Positions 1 through 12,700 of a DNA stretch of 64,000 bases are shown here, piece after piece. This DNA is from Pseudorasbora parva (taxonomy: Eukaryota; Chordata; Actinopteri; Cypriniformes; Gobionidae): NCBI RefSeq assembly GCF_024679245.1, contig NC_090185.1, positions 25,488,926-25,552,925 on the forward strand, given 5' to 3'. The notes below the pieces were generated by a model. The model was given only the letters and a program-made list of their open reading frames with translations. It was not told the DNA's origin and did not search any database. The stretch's first letter is position 1. Every line of letters begins with the position of its first letter. Made by a program: the position numbers and the translations under genes.

Positions 1-638
1 TTCAAATGCAGCGTTGCCTTCCCGGAATGCTATGCTGGCGCGTTAAAGTCGCTTGACGTCACCCATAGGAATAAAGTGGAGCGCGGCGCGGCAGAAGTGT
101 TGCACGGACGAGTGGATCTCCACCTTTACAGCTCAGAAGTGTGTTGAGAGTTGCTAGACGACTCTCGCGGCAGATTAGAATTGCTGCCGCTAGGGTGCGT
201 CTAGATTTCTAGGCTAACTTGGTTTTAGCAATTAATCCAAAAGCCTATGGGATAATCCTATTGTTTTTTTGTCGAAGGGAACCGGTAAGATGCTAACTGC
301 CGATTGGCCTACAAAGTGACATCATATCTGCACCAATCTATTGCAGCAGACATTCAAACGAATTGAAATGGACTGATCTGAAGGAATATGCTATAACACT
401 CGCTCGCTCGATCTCTCTATCACCATACTCATCTACATAATAAAGGAAGCTTCAATAAACAATATCAGTGAGAACATGCATGTGTTTACGTTGCTAAGAG
501 TGGTTGCTAAGGGTGTTGTGCCGTGATACACAGAAACGTTGGGTGAAGCGGTTATAGTGCATAAAACATAGTTACTGACCAATCAGAATCAGGGATTGGC
601 ACTAGCCAGTTTATAATAATAAATAAATAACTCTTTCT
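1..638. other. No gene seen; dispersed-repeat DNA
   Basis: I find no splice-bracketed coding segment or long ORF that looks real. The first ~230 bases are moderately GC-rich, and 230-343 matches a second copy near 41.8 kb. The rest is AT-rich sequence leading into the first exon-bearing block. Confidence 0.5.
230..343 (+). repeat. Dispersed repeat, copy 1 (pair with 41765-41877)
   Basis: About 115 bases align to 41765-41877 in the same orientation, sharing runs such as TCCAAAAGCCTATGGG, GGGAACCGGT and GCTAACTGCCGATTGGCCTA. The copies differ by scattered substitutions and small indels, so this is a dispersed transposon-derived family and not a recent duplication. Confidence 0.8.
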
Positions 639-737
639 CGTAGCACGGCATGATGGGAAGATGGAGGTCAGAGTTTGAGAGATTGTGCGTGAGAGAATAA
701 TAATGCAAGAGTGTGAGTTTGATGAAGTCAGCGTTAC

Positions 738-782
738 CTCCAGAGGCAGGTGCAGAAGTGTTTGATGAAGTGGTGGAATTGA
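738..782 (-). CDS. Ser/Thr-rich exon (STP exon), copy 1
   Basis: On the minus strand a 45-bp segment is preceded by the acceptor ATCATTGCAG and followed by the donor GTAACG. It starts with two bases and ends with one base of split codons. Joined to a phase-1 exon it reads (V)NSTTSSNTSAPASG, which carries two N-glycosylation sequons (NST, NTS) and many potential O-glycosylation sites. Identical exons occur at 2110-2154 and 6997-7041, with a 42-bp version at 7880-7921. It is the last exon of the gene visible before the left edge. Confidence 0.65.
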
Positions 783-3700
783 CTGCAATGATTGATTGAC
801 ACCATGAAAGAATATAAAGTGAAACTCGTATAAAGCATATGAAGCAGAAATAAAGTGACACTTACTGTTGTCCTGTTGTGATCCTGTTGAAAGTGAAAGA
901 TTAAAAACATTATTAATGAACATCATCAGAATTATATCACGCACTGCTGAACTTTTAGTAATTTAGTTACTTATGAGAATCAGAGTAAACAGCTTGTTTT
1001 TCCAAAGAGAAGTTTTCTATGGAAAGGGAAGGCTTTTCTACACAATTATGTGGTTAATTGCATTTTATTTATTTTTTTTAACTAAGTTTCTCATAATATA
1101 TATTGCCTCTTTTCTCAAAGCTCCAAAGCTCTGATTGGTCAAATGGCTCAGTCTGTTGTGATTGGTCTACTCTGATTGGTCAAATGGCTCAGTCTGTTGT
1201 GATTGGTCTACTCTGCTCTGATTGGTCAAATGGCTCAGTCTGTTGTGATTGGTCTGCTCTGATTGGTCAAATGGCTCAGTCTGCTTTGACTGGTCTACTC
1301 TACTCTGATTGGTCAGATGGCTCAGTCTGTTGTGATTGATCTACTCTGCTCTGATTGGTCAGATGGCTCAGTCTGTTGTGATTGGTCTGCTCTGCTCTGA
1401 TTGGTCAAATGGCTCAGTCTCTTGTGATTGGTCTGCTCTGCTCTTATTGGTCAAATGGCTCAGTCTGTTGTAATTGGTATACTCTGATTGGTCAAATGGC
1501 TCAGTCTGTTGTGATTGGTCTGCTCTGATTGGTCAAATGGCTCAGTCTGTTGTGATTGGCCTGCTCTGATTGGTCAAATGGCTCAGTCTGTTGTGATTGG
1601 TCTTCTCTGATTGGTCAAATGGCTCAGTCTGTTGTGATTGGTCTACTCTGATTGGTCAGATGGCTCAGTCTGTTGTGATTGGCCTGCTCTGATTGGTCAA
1701 ATGGCTCAGTCTGATGTGATTGGTCTACTCTGATTGGTCAGATGGCTCAGTCTGTTGTGATTGGTCTACTCTGGGAATGTGATAAGTTGTGGTCCTTATG
1801 TTGTGGCAACGCAATGTGAAGTCTTGAGATCCTATGTTGAGAAACTGACATTATTTCTTCTGGCCACGAGTTAAATGTGCAAATCGTAAATGTTAAGCAT
1901 GCTGTGGCCGAAAAAGGGCTTGCTTGCATCAAACAAATAAACAAGTAAATAAATGAACACATTCATAAAAAAAATATAAAAAAACACCGCTTGCTCAGTG
2001 ATGGTGTGCTCGTAGCACGGCATGATGGGAAGATGGAGGTCAGAGTGTGAGAGATTGTGCGTGAGAGAATAATAATGCAAGAGTGTGAGTTTGATGAAGT
2101 CAGCGTTACCTCCAGAGGCAGGTGCAGAAGTGTTTGATGAAGTGGTGGAATTGACTGCAATGATTGATTGACACCATGAAAGAATATAAAGTGAAACTCG
2201 TATAAAGCATATGAAGCAGAAATAAAGTGACACTTACTGTTGTCCTGTTGTGATCCTGTTGAAAGTGAAAGATTAAAAACATTATTAATGAACATCATCA
2301 GAATTATATCATGCACTGCTGAACTTTTAGTAATTTAGTTACTTATGAGAATCAGAGTAAACAGCTTGTTTTTCCAAAGAGAAGTTTTCTATGGAAAGAG
2401 AAGGCTTTTCTACACAATTATGTGGTTAATTGCATTTTATTTATTTTTTTAAATTAAGTTTCTCATAATATATATTGCCTCTTTTCTCAAAGCTCCAAAG
2501 CTCTGATTGGTCAAATGGCTCAGTCTGTTGTGATTGGTCTGCTCTACTCTGATTGGTCAAATGGCTCAGTCTGTTGTGATTGGGCTACTCTGCTCTGATT
2601 GGTCAAATGGCTCAGTCTGTTGTGATTGGTCTACTCTGATTGGCCAAATGGCTCGGTCTGTTGTGATTGGTCTACTCTGCTCTGATTGGTCAAATGGCTC
2701 AGTCTGTTGTGATTGGTCTACTCTGATTGGTCAAATGGCTCAGTCTGTTGTGATTGGTCTGCTCTACTCTGATTGGTCAAATGGCTCAGTCTGTTGTGAT
2801 TGGTCTGCTCTGCTCTGATTGGTCAAATGGCTCAGTCTGTTGTGATTGGTCTACTCTGATTGGTCAAATGGCTCAGTCTGTTGTGATTGGTCTGCTCTAC
2901 TCTGATTGGTCAAATGGCTCAGTCTGTTGTGATTGATCTATTCTGCTCTGATTGGTCAAATGGCTCAGTCTGTTGTGATTGGTCTACTCTGATTGGTCAA
3001 ATGGCTCAGTCTGTTGTAATTGGTCTACTCTACTCTGATTGGTCAAATGGCTCAGTCTGTTTTGATTGGTCTGCTCTGCTCTGATTGGTCAAATGGCTCA
3101 GTCTGTTGTGATTGGTCTGCTCTGCTCTGATTGGTCAAATGGCTCAGTCTGTTGTGATTGGTCTGCTCTACTCTGATTGGTCAAATGGCTCAGTCTGTTG
3201 TGATTGGACTACTCTGCTCTGATTGGTCAAATGGCTCAGTCTGTTGTGATTGGTCTACTCTACTCTGATTGGTCAAATGGCTCAGTCTGTTGTGATTGGT
3301 CTGCTCTGCTCTGATTGGTCAAATGGCTCAGTCTGTTGTGATTGGTCTACTCTACTCTGATTGGTCAGATGGCTTAGTCTGTTGTGATTGGTCTACAGTC
3401 CCTGACAAAAGTCTTGTCGCTTGTGTACAAATTGACCTAAAGTGCCGCTGAAATATATTTCTAATCAAGATTTTTTTTTTTTACAAGAAATGGCTCATTT
3501 TAATCCCACCAGCTTTTGTGATAATGTTTCAGTGAAAAACTAAACTTTCAAAAAGTATTCTAATATTCACAGCTTGGTAAAGCCCATTGAGTCAATTTTT
3601 GCAAAGACATAAGTGTTGTCACCTTGTCATATGAGCTTCACCTGTGACTAATAATGGATCAATTAGGTCTCAAGTGTGTATAAAAAGAACCCCAGTACAC

Positions 3701-6700
3701 TAGACCTTCACATCAACTGCAACTAGACCTCTGCAAACATGCCTAAGATTCACCCTGAGACTAAAGTTTTGATTATCAAGAGGCTGAAGACCAGATCCAC
3801 TGCTGATGTGGCAGACACCTTCAATGTGTTTCAGCGTCAAGTACAGAGGATAAAAAAAAGATTTGAAGAGACTGGAGACGTTATTGACAAGCCCAGGTCA
3901 GGCAGACCCTGCAAGACAACTGCTCGAGAGGACCGTTTGTTGGCTTGAAAATCCAAGGCCAGCCCATTTTCCACTGCAGCAGAGCTCCACGCGACCTGGT
4001 CACCTGAAGTCCCTGTGTCAACCAGAACAGTTTGTCGGATTCTGTCTCGAAATGGCCTCCATGGTCGAATCAGTCCCCAGAAGCCAGCACTAAACAAAAG
4101 ACAATTGAAAAACCGTGTGGCATTTGCCATGGCCCACAGCCTGCTAAAAGGATGGACGCAGGAAAAGTGGCAGAAGGTGGATTTTTCAGATGAATCTTCT
4201 GTTGAATTACACCACAGTCGCCGCAAATATTGCAGGAGACCTACTGGTGCCAGAATGGATCCGAGATTCACCCAGAAAACAGTGAAGTTTGGTGACGGAA
4301 AAATCATGGTCTGGGGGTTACATCCAGTATGGGGGTGTGCGAGAGATCTGCAGGGTGGAAGGCAACATCAATAGTCTAAAATACCAAGAAATCTTAGCCA
4401 CCTCTTATATTCCCAACCATAAAAGAGGCCAAATTCTGCAGCAGGACGGTGCTCCATCGCATACTTCCATCTCCACATCAAAGTTCCTCAAGGCGAAGAA
4501 GATCAAGATGCTCCAGGATTGGCCAGCCCAGTCACCAGACATGAACATCATTGAGCATATGTGGGGTAGGATGAAAGAGGACGCATGGAAGACGAAACCA
4601 AAGAATATTGATGAACTCTGGGAGGCATGCAAGACTGCTTTCTTAGCTATTCCTGATGACTTCATCAATAAATTGTATGAATCCTTGCCAAACCGCATGG
4701 ATGCAGTCCTTCAAGCTCATGGAAGTCATACAAGATATTAAATTTGGATCTCACAGCACCACAACTTAATTTGCTGACATATTTTTGTATTTGCAGTAAA
4801 TTTGTTCAATTTCTGTATAGGTGACAAAACTTTTTTCTTGCCAAAATTTGACCTTTCTGTCTTGATTAAATGATAAATATTTTTTCTGTGAAAATTATTT
4901 ATTTCAGTGCATTAAACATCATTTGGGAGGGTTTTAGCTTTTCATATGAGCTATTTCTAACACCAATGAATTAATTAAAAGTCAGGTTAATATCAGGTAT
5001 TTCTAGAAAATAGATAAGCGACAAGACTTTTGTCAGGGACTGTACTCTGCTCTGATTGGTCAAATGGCTCAGTCTGTTGTGATTGGTCTACTCTGCTCTG
5101 ATTGGTCAAATGGCTCAGTCTGTTGTGATTGGGCTACTCTGCTCTGATTGGTCAAATGGCTCAGTCTGTTGTGATTGGTCTACTCTACTCTGATTGGTCA
5201 AATGGCTCAGTCTGTTGTGATTGGTCTACTCTGCTCTGATTGGTCAAATGGCTCAGTCTGTTGTGGTTGGTCAACTCTACTCTGATTGGTCAAATGGCTC
5301 AGTCTGTTGTGATTGGTCTACTCTGCTTTGATTGGTCAAATGGCTCAGTCTGTTGTGATTGGTCTACTCTACTCTGATTGGTCAAATGGCTCAGTCTGTT
5401 GTGATTGGTCTACTCTACTCTAATTGGTCAAATGGCTCAGTCTGTTGTGATTGGTCTGCTCTACTCTGATTGGTCAAATGGCTCAGTCTGTTGTAATTGG
5501 TCTACTCTGCTCTGATTGGTCAAAGGGCTTAGTCTGTTGTGATTGGTCTGCTCTGATTGGTCAAATGGCTCAGTCTGTTGTGATTGGTCTGCTCTGATTG
5601 GTCAAATGGCTCAGTCTGTTGTGATTGGTCTGCTCTACTCTGATTGGTCAAATGGCTCAGTCTGTTGTAATTGGTCTACTCTGCTCTGATTGGTCAAATG
5701 GCTCAGTCTGTTGTGATTGGTCTGCTCTGATTGGTCAAATGGCTCAGTCTGTTGTGATTGGTCTACTCTGCTCTGATTGGTCAGATGGCTCAGTCTGTTG
5801 TGATTGGTCTACTCTGCTCTGATTGGTCAAATGGCTCAGTCTGCTTTGACTGGTCTACTCTACTCTGATTGGTCAGATGGCTCAGTCTGTTGTGATTGAT
5901 CTATTCTGCTCTGATTGGTCAGATGGCTTAGTCTGTTGTGATTGGTCTACTCTGCTCTGATTGGTCAAATGGCTCAGTCTGCTTTGACTGGTGTACTCTA
6001 CTCTGATTGGTCAGATGGCTCAGTCTGTTGTGATTGATCTATTCTGCTCTGATTGGTCAAATGGCCCAGTCTGTTGTGATTGGTCTACTCTACTCTGATT
6101 GGTCAGATGGCTCAGTCTGTTGTGATTGATCTATTCTGCTCTGATTGGTCAGATGGCTCAGTCTGTTGTGATTGGTCTACTCTGCTCTGATTGGTCAAAT
6201 GGCTCAGTCTGTTGTGATTGATCTACTTTGCTCTGATTGGTCAGATGGCTCAGTCTGTTGTGATTGGTCTGCTCTGCTCTGATTGGTCAAATGGCTCAGT
6301 CTCTTGTGATTGGTCTGCTCTGCTCTTATTGGTCAAATGGCTCAGTCTGTTGTAATTGGTATACTCTGATTGGTCAAATGGCTCAGTCTGTTGTGATTGG
6401 TCTACTCTGCTCTGATTGGTCAAATGGCTCAGTCTGTTGTGATTGGTCTGCTCTGATTGGTCAAATGGCTCAGTCTGTTGTGATTGGCCTGCTCTGATTG
6501 GTCAAATGGCTCAGTCTGTTGTGATTGGTCTTCTCTGATTGGTCAAATGGCTCAGTCTGTTGTGATTGGTCTACTCTGATTGGTCAAATGGCTCAGTCTG
6601 ATGTGATTGGTCTACTCTGATTGGTCAGATGGCTCAGTCTGTTGTGATTGGTCTACTCTGGGAATGTGATAAGTCGTGGTCCTTATGTTGTGGCAACGCA

Positions 6701-9700
6701 ATGTGAAGTCTTGAGATCCTATGTTGAGAAACTGACATTATTTCTTCTGGCCACGAGTTAAATGTGCAAATCGTAAATGTTAAGCATGCTGTGGCCGAAA
6801 AAGGGCTTGCTTGCATCAAACAAATAAACAAGTAAATAAATGAACACATTCATAAAAAAAATATAAAAAAACACCGCTTGCTCAGTGATGGTGTGCTCGT
6901 AGCACGGCATGATGGGAAGATGGAGGTCAGAGTGTGAGAGATTGTGCGTGAGAGAATAATAATGCAAGAGTGTGAGTTTGATGAAGTCAGCGTTACCTCC
7001 AGAGGCAGGTGCAGAAGTGTTTGATGAAGTGGTGGAATTGACTGCAATGATTGATTGACACCATGAAAGAATATAAAGTGAAACTCGTATAAAGCATATG
7101 AAGCAGAAATAAAGTGACACTTACTGTTGTCCTGTTGTGATCCTGTTGAAAGTGAAAGATTAAAAACATTATTAATGAACATCATCAGAATTATATCATG
7201 CACTGCTGAACTTTTAGTAATTTAGTTACTTATGAGAATCAGAGTAAACAGCTTGTTTTTCCAAAGAGAAGTTTTCTATTGAAAGGGAAGGCTTTTCTAC
7301 ACAATTATGTGGTTAATTGCATTTTATTTATTTTTTTAAATTAAGTTTCTCATAATATATATTGCCTCTTTTCTCAAAGCCGTTAAAATGGCTTGATAAA
7401 TGACTCTAAAAAATGGCTCAGTCTGTTGTGATTGGTCTGCTCTGCTCTGATTGGTCAAATGGCTCAGTCTGTTGTGATTGATCTACTCTACTCTGATTGG
7501 TCAAATGGCTCAGTCTGTTGTGATTGGTCTACTCTGTTCTGATTGGTCAGATGGCTCAGTCTGTTGTGATTGGTCTACTCTGCTCTGATTGGTCAAATGG
7601 CTCAGGTTGTTGTGATTGGTCTGATTTTATTGGTCAAATGGCCCAGTCTGTTGTGATTGGTCTACTCTGCTCTGATTGGTCAAATGGCTCAGTCTGTTGT
7701 GATTGGTCTACTCTGCTCTGATTGGTCAGATGGCCCAGTCTGTTGTGATTGGTCTACTCTGCTCTGATTGATCAAATGACGCAAGCACGGCATGATGGGA
7801 AGATGGAGGTCAGAGTGTGAGAGATTGTGCGTGAGAGAATAATAATGCAAGAGTGTGAGTTTGATGAAGTCAGCGTTACCTGAGGCAGGTGCAGAAGTGT
7901 TTGATGAAGTGGTGGAATTGACTGCAATGATTGATTGACACCATGAAAGAATATGCAAGCATATCAAGTTCCCACATGTGTATTTTCTGACCCAAAAGTA
8001 CAGCTTATTTAAAAGACATTAAAACACACATATAACCAATATCTATAATCAATATCCTGGAAGCATCAACAGCATAATAGAAATAACATGGGTAAAAAGT
8101 GACACATACCTTCTGCTGAACCTGTGGAACCTGTGGAAAGTGCGAGAGGAAACTTTATTAATTAACTGAATCAGAATCACATTATGCAACTGAACTTTTA
8201 ATTATTAAAAAAAAAAAAAATCTAGGAATCAAAGGGTGATTACACTTAAACTACTCCATGATGTGCTACTTACCTCACCAAACACAAACATCTGTTACCA
8301 GTACTATATGCGTATAATTCAAATTCAAAAATCCAATTTATTTAGATAAAAAAATAGATAATTATTTAACATTGCCCATTACACTAATCCATGACTGAAG
8401 CTACTTTAAACCACAATGGTGACGCGCGTTTGAAGGACAGATATAGTGGTGGTGAGATTGCAGTGCAGCATGATAGAAGAATGGAGGTCAAAGGTCATGA
8501 GTGAAAATGATTGATAGAGTGATATAATGCTGGAGTGTGTGTCTGCTGTGGTGATGGATGGTTACCTTTAGGGGTAGGTGAGACTGAAGTGGGTTGTGTT
8601 TGATTGTTGGTGATGGATGAGTCAGTAGAACATATTTAACATAATCATATAGTTTAAACTACATCCAAAAACAGTCCTTATGCATAAAGTTGGCACCTTT
8701 TCCACAATATTAATAAACCAAAATCATTACTAACCACAACAAGCTAAATTACAGAAATGAGTAAGCTAATATTACAATTTTTTTCCTTAATTGAACCAGT
8801 GTACTAAGAAACTGATACTTTTTATTCAGCAAAGATGCCATCCTTTGGTCCCAAACTTTTCATTGATAGTGTATATTTATTAAAGAGGTACTTCACCGCT
8901 GGCTAAATGTACTGTTAATAAAATGTGGCTGCCTATGCAAAAAGGTGCAAAAAAATTACATCAAAAAGGCTGTTGTCTTCTCTTTTGCTCTGGGCATGTT
9001 GCCATCCAAAGCTATTCCCACCGGTCTGCTATAGACATGCTTAATTTGAGTCATCTATCAACTACCTTTAGTAGGAAATACTTCTTAGAAAACTTTTAGT
9101 CACAATGTTGACTTTTATTTTTTCTGGAATAGTTATTTTTTTCGTCAAATAAAAATAGCAGCCCTACCTCAATCCACAACTTGACTGGTTTTTAATTGTT
9201 AAAAAGTAACATGTCTAAGTGATGTGGGTTAGTCTGACAGGAGCATAGCCTGTTGACAGTTAGACCTGCGGAAGAAAGCCTTAATTGTTTACTTTCGTCT
9301 GTCTCCGCAGCGCAAGTCTCGAGGCTCCGCGGATCCACTGACCGCGCCTGTTTGAGGAAGTGTAGCCTACTCGTCATGCATGCAGTTGTGCTGTTCTGTT
9401 CTTTGAAATGACAGAGGGCGACTCAGAGTAGTTGTTCTATAAACCAACAGCGGTCGGTGAGAAGAACATACGTTGAAATGTTTACTTTGGTAAAGGTGAC
9501 CAAAACCACACTATGAAAAGCATTAAAGGCTCCAGATGGCACTGCTTGATGCCCGGGGAATACAGAGACGCCTCGCTAGAGCGGTCAGCCTCGGAAAGCG
9601 CCTTTCATTAGGTTTCCTCCACCAGTCAGGAGCTTGTACTACTGCTGTATTGTAATACCGCGTAGCTTATTTTGTATGTAACTTCGTCACCCTTTCTGTC

Positions 9701-12700
9701 GAAATAGTCCCACACAGTATGCTTCTTGTTTCCAATTGGTTCATTTTGCAAAATATGTCTGTGTCGGCACCAAGCGGCAACCTCCCGCGATCTCTCTTGA
9801 AGCCAATATGGAAGTAATGTAAACTGCAATTCCTCAACTGGCCACAAGAGACAGGCTCCAGAAGGGAGCAGAATCTCATTGAGCCCTATGTTAAAATGCC
9901 AAACTTTAGAGCAGAAAAAAACATGTTTACAGCCTGGTACAAATTGTGGTTTTGGCCTATACGGCTTATTTTGCCCTTCATGAAAACTTTGAGAGGGGTG
10001 AATTTCTTTATAACTCATTCGTCTACATTATATAAAGCCTTAAAGTTCAGCAAAATCAGCTAATGGTTAAACGGTCAATATGCATGTAGTCAACATTTCA
10101 AATTGGATGTTTTAGGCAAAATGGCACTGAAAAAAACTGCTGTTCTGTCAGATCCACTCAAGCCTGCAAAGCAAAACTCTTTAAAGAGTAGACAAAGTCC
10201 GATAATATTTTCGGTGAGAAACCTGAACTACAATAGCTGTTCTGTTAATAACCCCCTCCAAACCAACTGTTTGTGGGCAGAGATACAAAAATGCGAAAAT
10301 TTGCTAAAGTATAATCTGTAGTTTTCACAAAAGCTCTGGATTGTTTCGCGTCAGCTACTGGACTTTTGCTGATAAATAAATGAGTTTCTCACTCCAGGCA
10401 GAGAATGAGTAAAAAATGTCCCCATGTATTTAATCGTATTCCTTAAAAGTCATCTTTGATAAACACAATGACATTTTTAAAAGTTTGTTCCTGAAGAAAT
10501 ATTGAATGTAACTCTGATGAAATGGAAATCAGATGGCTCAGACAGGCCTTCATTGACACCAATGTCATTTCCTCTCTCAAGACCCATAAAGGCACTTAAG
10601 ACGTCATTACAAAGCCCATCTCACTACAGTGGCTCTACGGTCATTTTATTAAGCGACGAGAATTGTTTTTGTGCGGAAAAAACTAAATAACGACTTATAT
10701 AGCGATGGGCCGATTTCAAAACAAAGTTTTGAACAGTTATGAATCATCGTATTGATTCATGATTCGGATCGCGTGTCAAACCACCAAACTCCTGAAATCA
10801 CATGACTTTGGCGATCCGAATCATAAATTGATACGCTAATTCATAACCAGCGTATCAATTTGAATCATTTGAATCTTTGTTTTGAAATTGGCCCATCGCT
10901 ATCTAACATTTTTTGCACACAAAAACTATTCTCGTCGCGCCATACAATTATTGCAGAACCACTGTAGTGAGATGGGCTTTGTAACGACTTTTATGGGTCT
11001 TGAAAGAGAAAATGACATTGGTGTCAATGAAGGCCTGTGTGAGCCATCGGATTTCAACAAAAATATCTTCAATTCAGATTTTTTGTTTTGTTTTTATTAT
11101 ATTTTATTATATTATATGTAAACAGCGATTGATAATGGAGTGTATCTCTGCCTGAGGCTCGCGCTGCCTGTCTCTTTGTGAGAGACATTCATGGATAAAT
11201 CAAAACAAGTGAGCAGCAATATAAACTCACAGAAGAAACATACTGGAGTTTTTTGTAGTTGTTGATATTTATGATTTATGATATTGTTAATAACATACAT
11301 TGTTGATATTTATGATTTATGATATTGTTAATAACATACATTGTTGATATTTATGATTTATGATATTGTTAATAACATACATGAATTGTGTAGCATGAAT
11401 GGTGTAGCCTAGTTCAATAAACAAGTAGCCTAATTAATATTACGTTACTTACATTTTTAGACCCAAACAACTTTTTTTGTTCCATTTTTTCACCCATGAT
11501 TTCACAGACGAAAAAAGTTCTAAAGGAAAGCAACACGGCAACGTGGTGTTTTGTTACTGAATGATTCAGCGTTTTGAATTAATCATTTGAATAAAATCAA
11601 TCTTATAACATTATTTATTGCAGCTGAATTAATTAATTTATTGCAGCTGAATAAATTAATTTTTTTTAAATTTATTTTATTTGATTGGTAACAGCCTATA
11701 GTGTCTTTACTATTATAACTGAATTTATTAATCAAATGTAAGAATTTAACATGAAAGATGATGCATACATTTAATACGATTTAAAAAAAATGCCTTTTAT
11801 AAAATTAAATAACACCCTGGGGTGAATATCACAAATATGCAGATTTAAGTAGGCCTATGTAAAAGCTGACAGAACACTGATGAGAATATTACTTCAGAAT
11901 CGATATATTTATACCACCAAATAATTCCACCCACACATTGTACAGTACATACAATTTGCTATGTACTCTACCTGATAGGCCCAAAGTTAATCAATATCAA
12001 ATCAAATTGTGAAATTTGTGTCTGCCCAGCGTGCACCTAAATGTTATAATGTTATGATTGAGGTTATAGACATAACCAGTTTTTTTAAAATACCAAACCA
12101 AACCAAACATTAATGCCCTGGCAGTGGCACATAGTTTTGGTTTTATATTTAATTTGATTAAATTAATGTTTAAGTTGATATTTAGAAGAAATATTATAAC
12201 CGTTACTAACTTTTAACTGCTATAAAAAGCACCTTATTTGTTTAAAGTGTTTGCAAACCATATGTAATTGCACTTCTGTTCAAATAGCAACACTTTAAAA
12301 AAAAAAGTATCCAATACACTACTTTTGTATTCATTAATCGCGATTCTTCTTCTTCTTTCGGCTTTTCCCTTCAGGGGTCGCCACAGCGAATCATCTGCCC
12401 CCATCCAGTCCTATCCTCTGTATCTTCTTCTCTCAGACCGACTACCTTCATGTCCTCCTTCACTACATCCATAAACCTCCTCTTTGGTCTTCCTCTCGAC
12501 CTCCTGCCTGACAGCTCTAACCTCAGCATCCTTTTAGCAATATATTCACTCTCCCTCCTCTGAACATGTCCAAACCATCTCAACCTGGCCTCTCTAACTT
12601 TGTCTCCAAACTTCTCACACGTGCTGTCCCTCTGATGTACTCATTCCTGATCCTATCCATCCTCGTCACTTCCAAAGAGAACCTCAACATCTTCAGCTCT

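Larger units (their letters stand above)
639..1128. repeat. Exon-bearing duplicated block, copy 1
   Basis: First of three nearly identical ~490-bp blocks (others at 2011-2500 and 6898-7380) plus a truncated fourth (7785-7954). Each begins with AGCACGGCATGATGGGAAGA and runs to the start of the CCAAT minisatellite. On the minus strand each full block carries a micro-exon and a Ser/Thr-rich exon. Copies differ by only a few bases, pointing to recent duplication or gene conversion. Confidence 0.9.
2011..2500. repeat. Exon-bearing duplicated block, copy 2
   Basis: Near-identical to 639-1128. It carries the STP exon at 2110-2154 and the micro-exon at 2238-2255 on the minus strand with unchanged splice sites. 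Confidence 0.9.
2501..6660. repeat. CCAAT-box minisatellite, array 2 (split by a Tc1 element)
   Basis: The same 41/46-bp unit as 1129-1773 fills 2501-3394 and 5045-6660. The two parts were one array before the transposon at 3396-5042 inserted at a TA inside a GTCTACTCTG stretch. Roughly 2.5 kb of repeat implies well over 100 CCAAT-type motifs. Variant units (TCAGATGG, TGCTTTGACTGG) recur as multi-unit runs, which suggests amplification in groups. Confidence 0.95.
6898..7411. repeat. Exon-bearing duplicated block, copy 3
   Basis: Near-identical to copies 1 and 2 up to about 7380. It then has a different junction (CCGTTAAAATGGCTTGATAA) before the minisatellite resumes at 7412. It carries exons at 6997-7041 and 7125-7142 on the minus strand. 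Confidence 0.9.
7955..9680. other. Intron-like DNA with two diverged exon copies and repeat fragments
   Basis: AT-rich. It contains the diverged exons at 8110-8130 and 8566-8583. Around 8795-8875 it has a decayed dispersed-repeat fragment (TTTTTATTCAGCAAAGATGC, CCCAAACTTTTCATTGATAGT). The stretch 9190-9610 is more GC-rich and unique; I see no confirmed gene in it. Confidence 0.4.

Noticed and set aside
1103..7967. Plus-strand ORFs of 60-94 codons in the minisatellite (repeating SDWSNGSVCCDW) and minus-strand ORFs of ~120 codons over the blocks
   Set aside because: The repeat ORFs arise because the unit lacks stops in some frames; the unit length (41 or 46) is not a multiple of three, so no stable protein repeat results. 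The block ORFs read through good splice sites and introns; only the short splice-bracketed parts are kept as exons.
9626..10018. 130-codon minus-strand ORF as a gene
   Set aside because: It coincides with a dispersed fish repeat that has a second family member at 58.6 kb.
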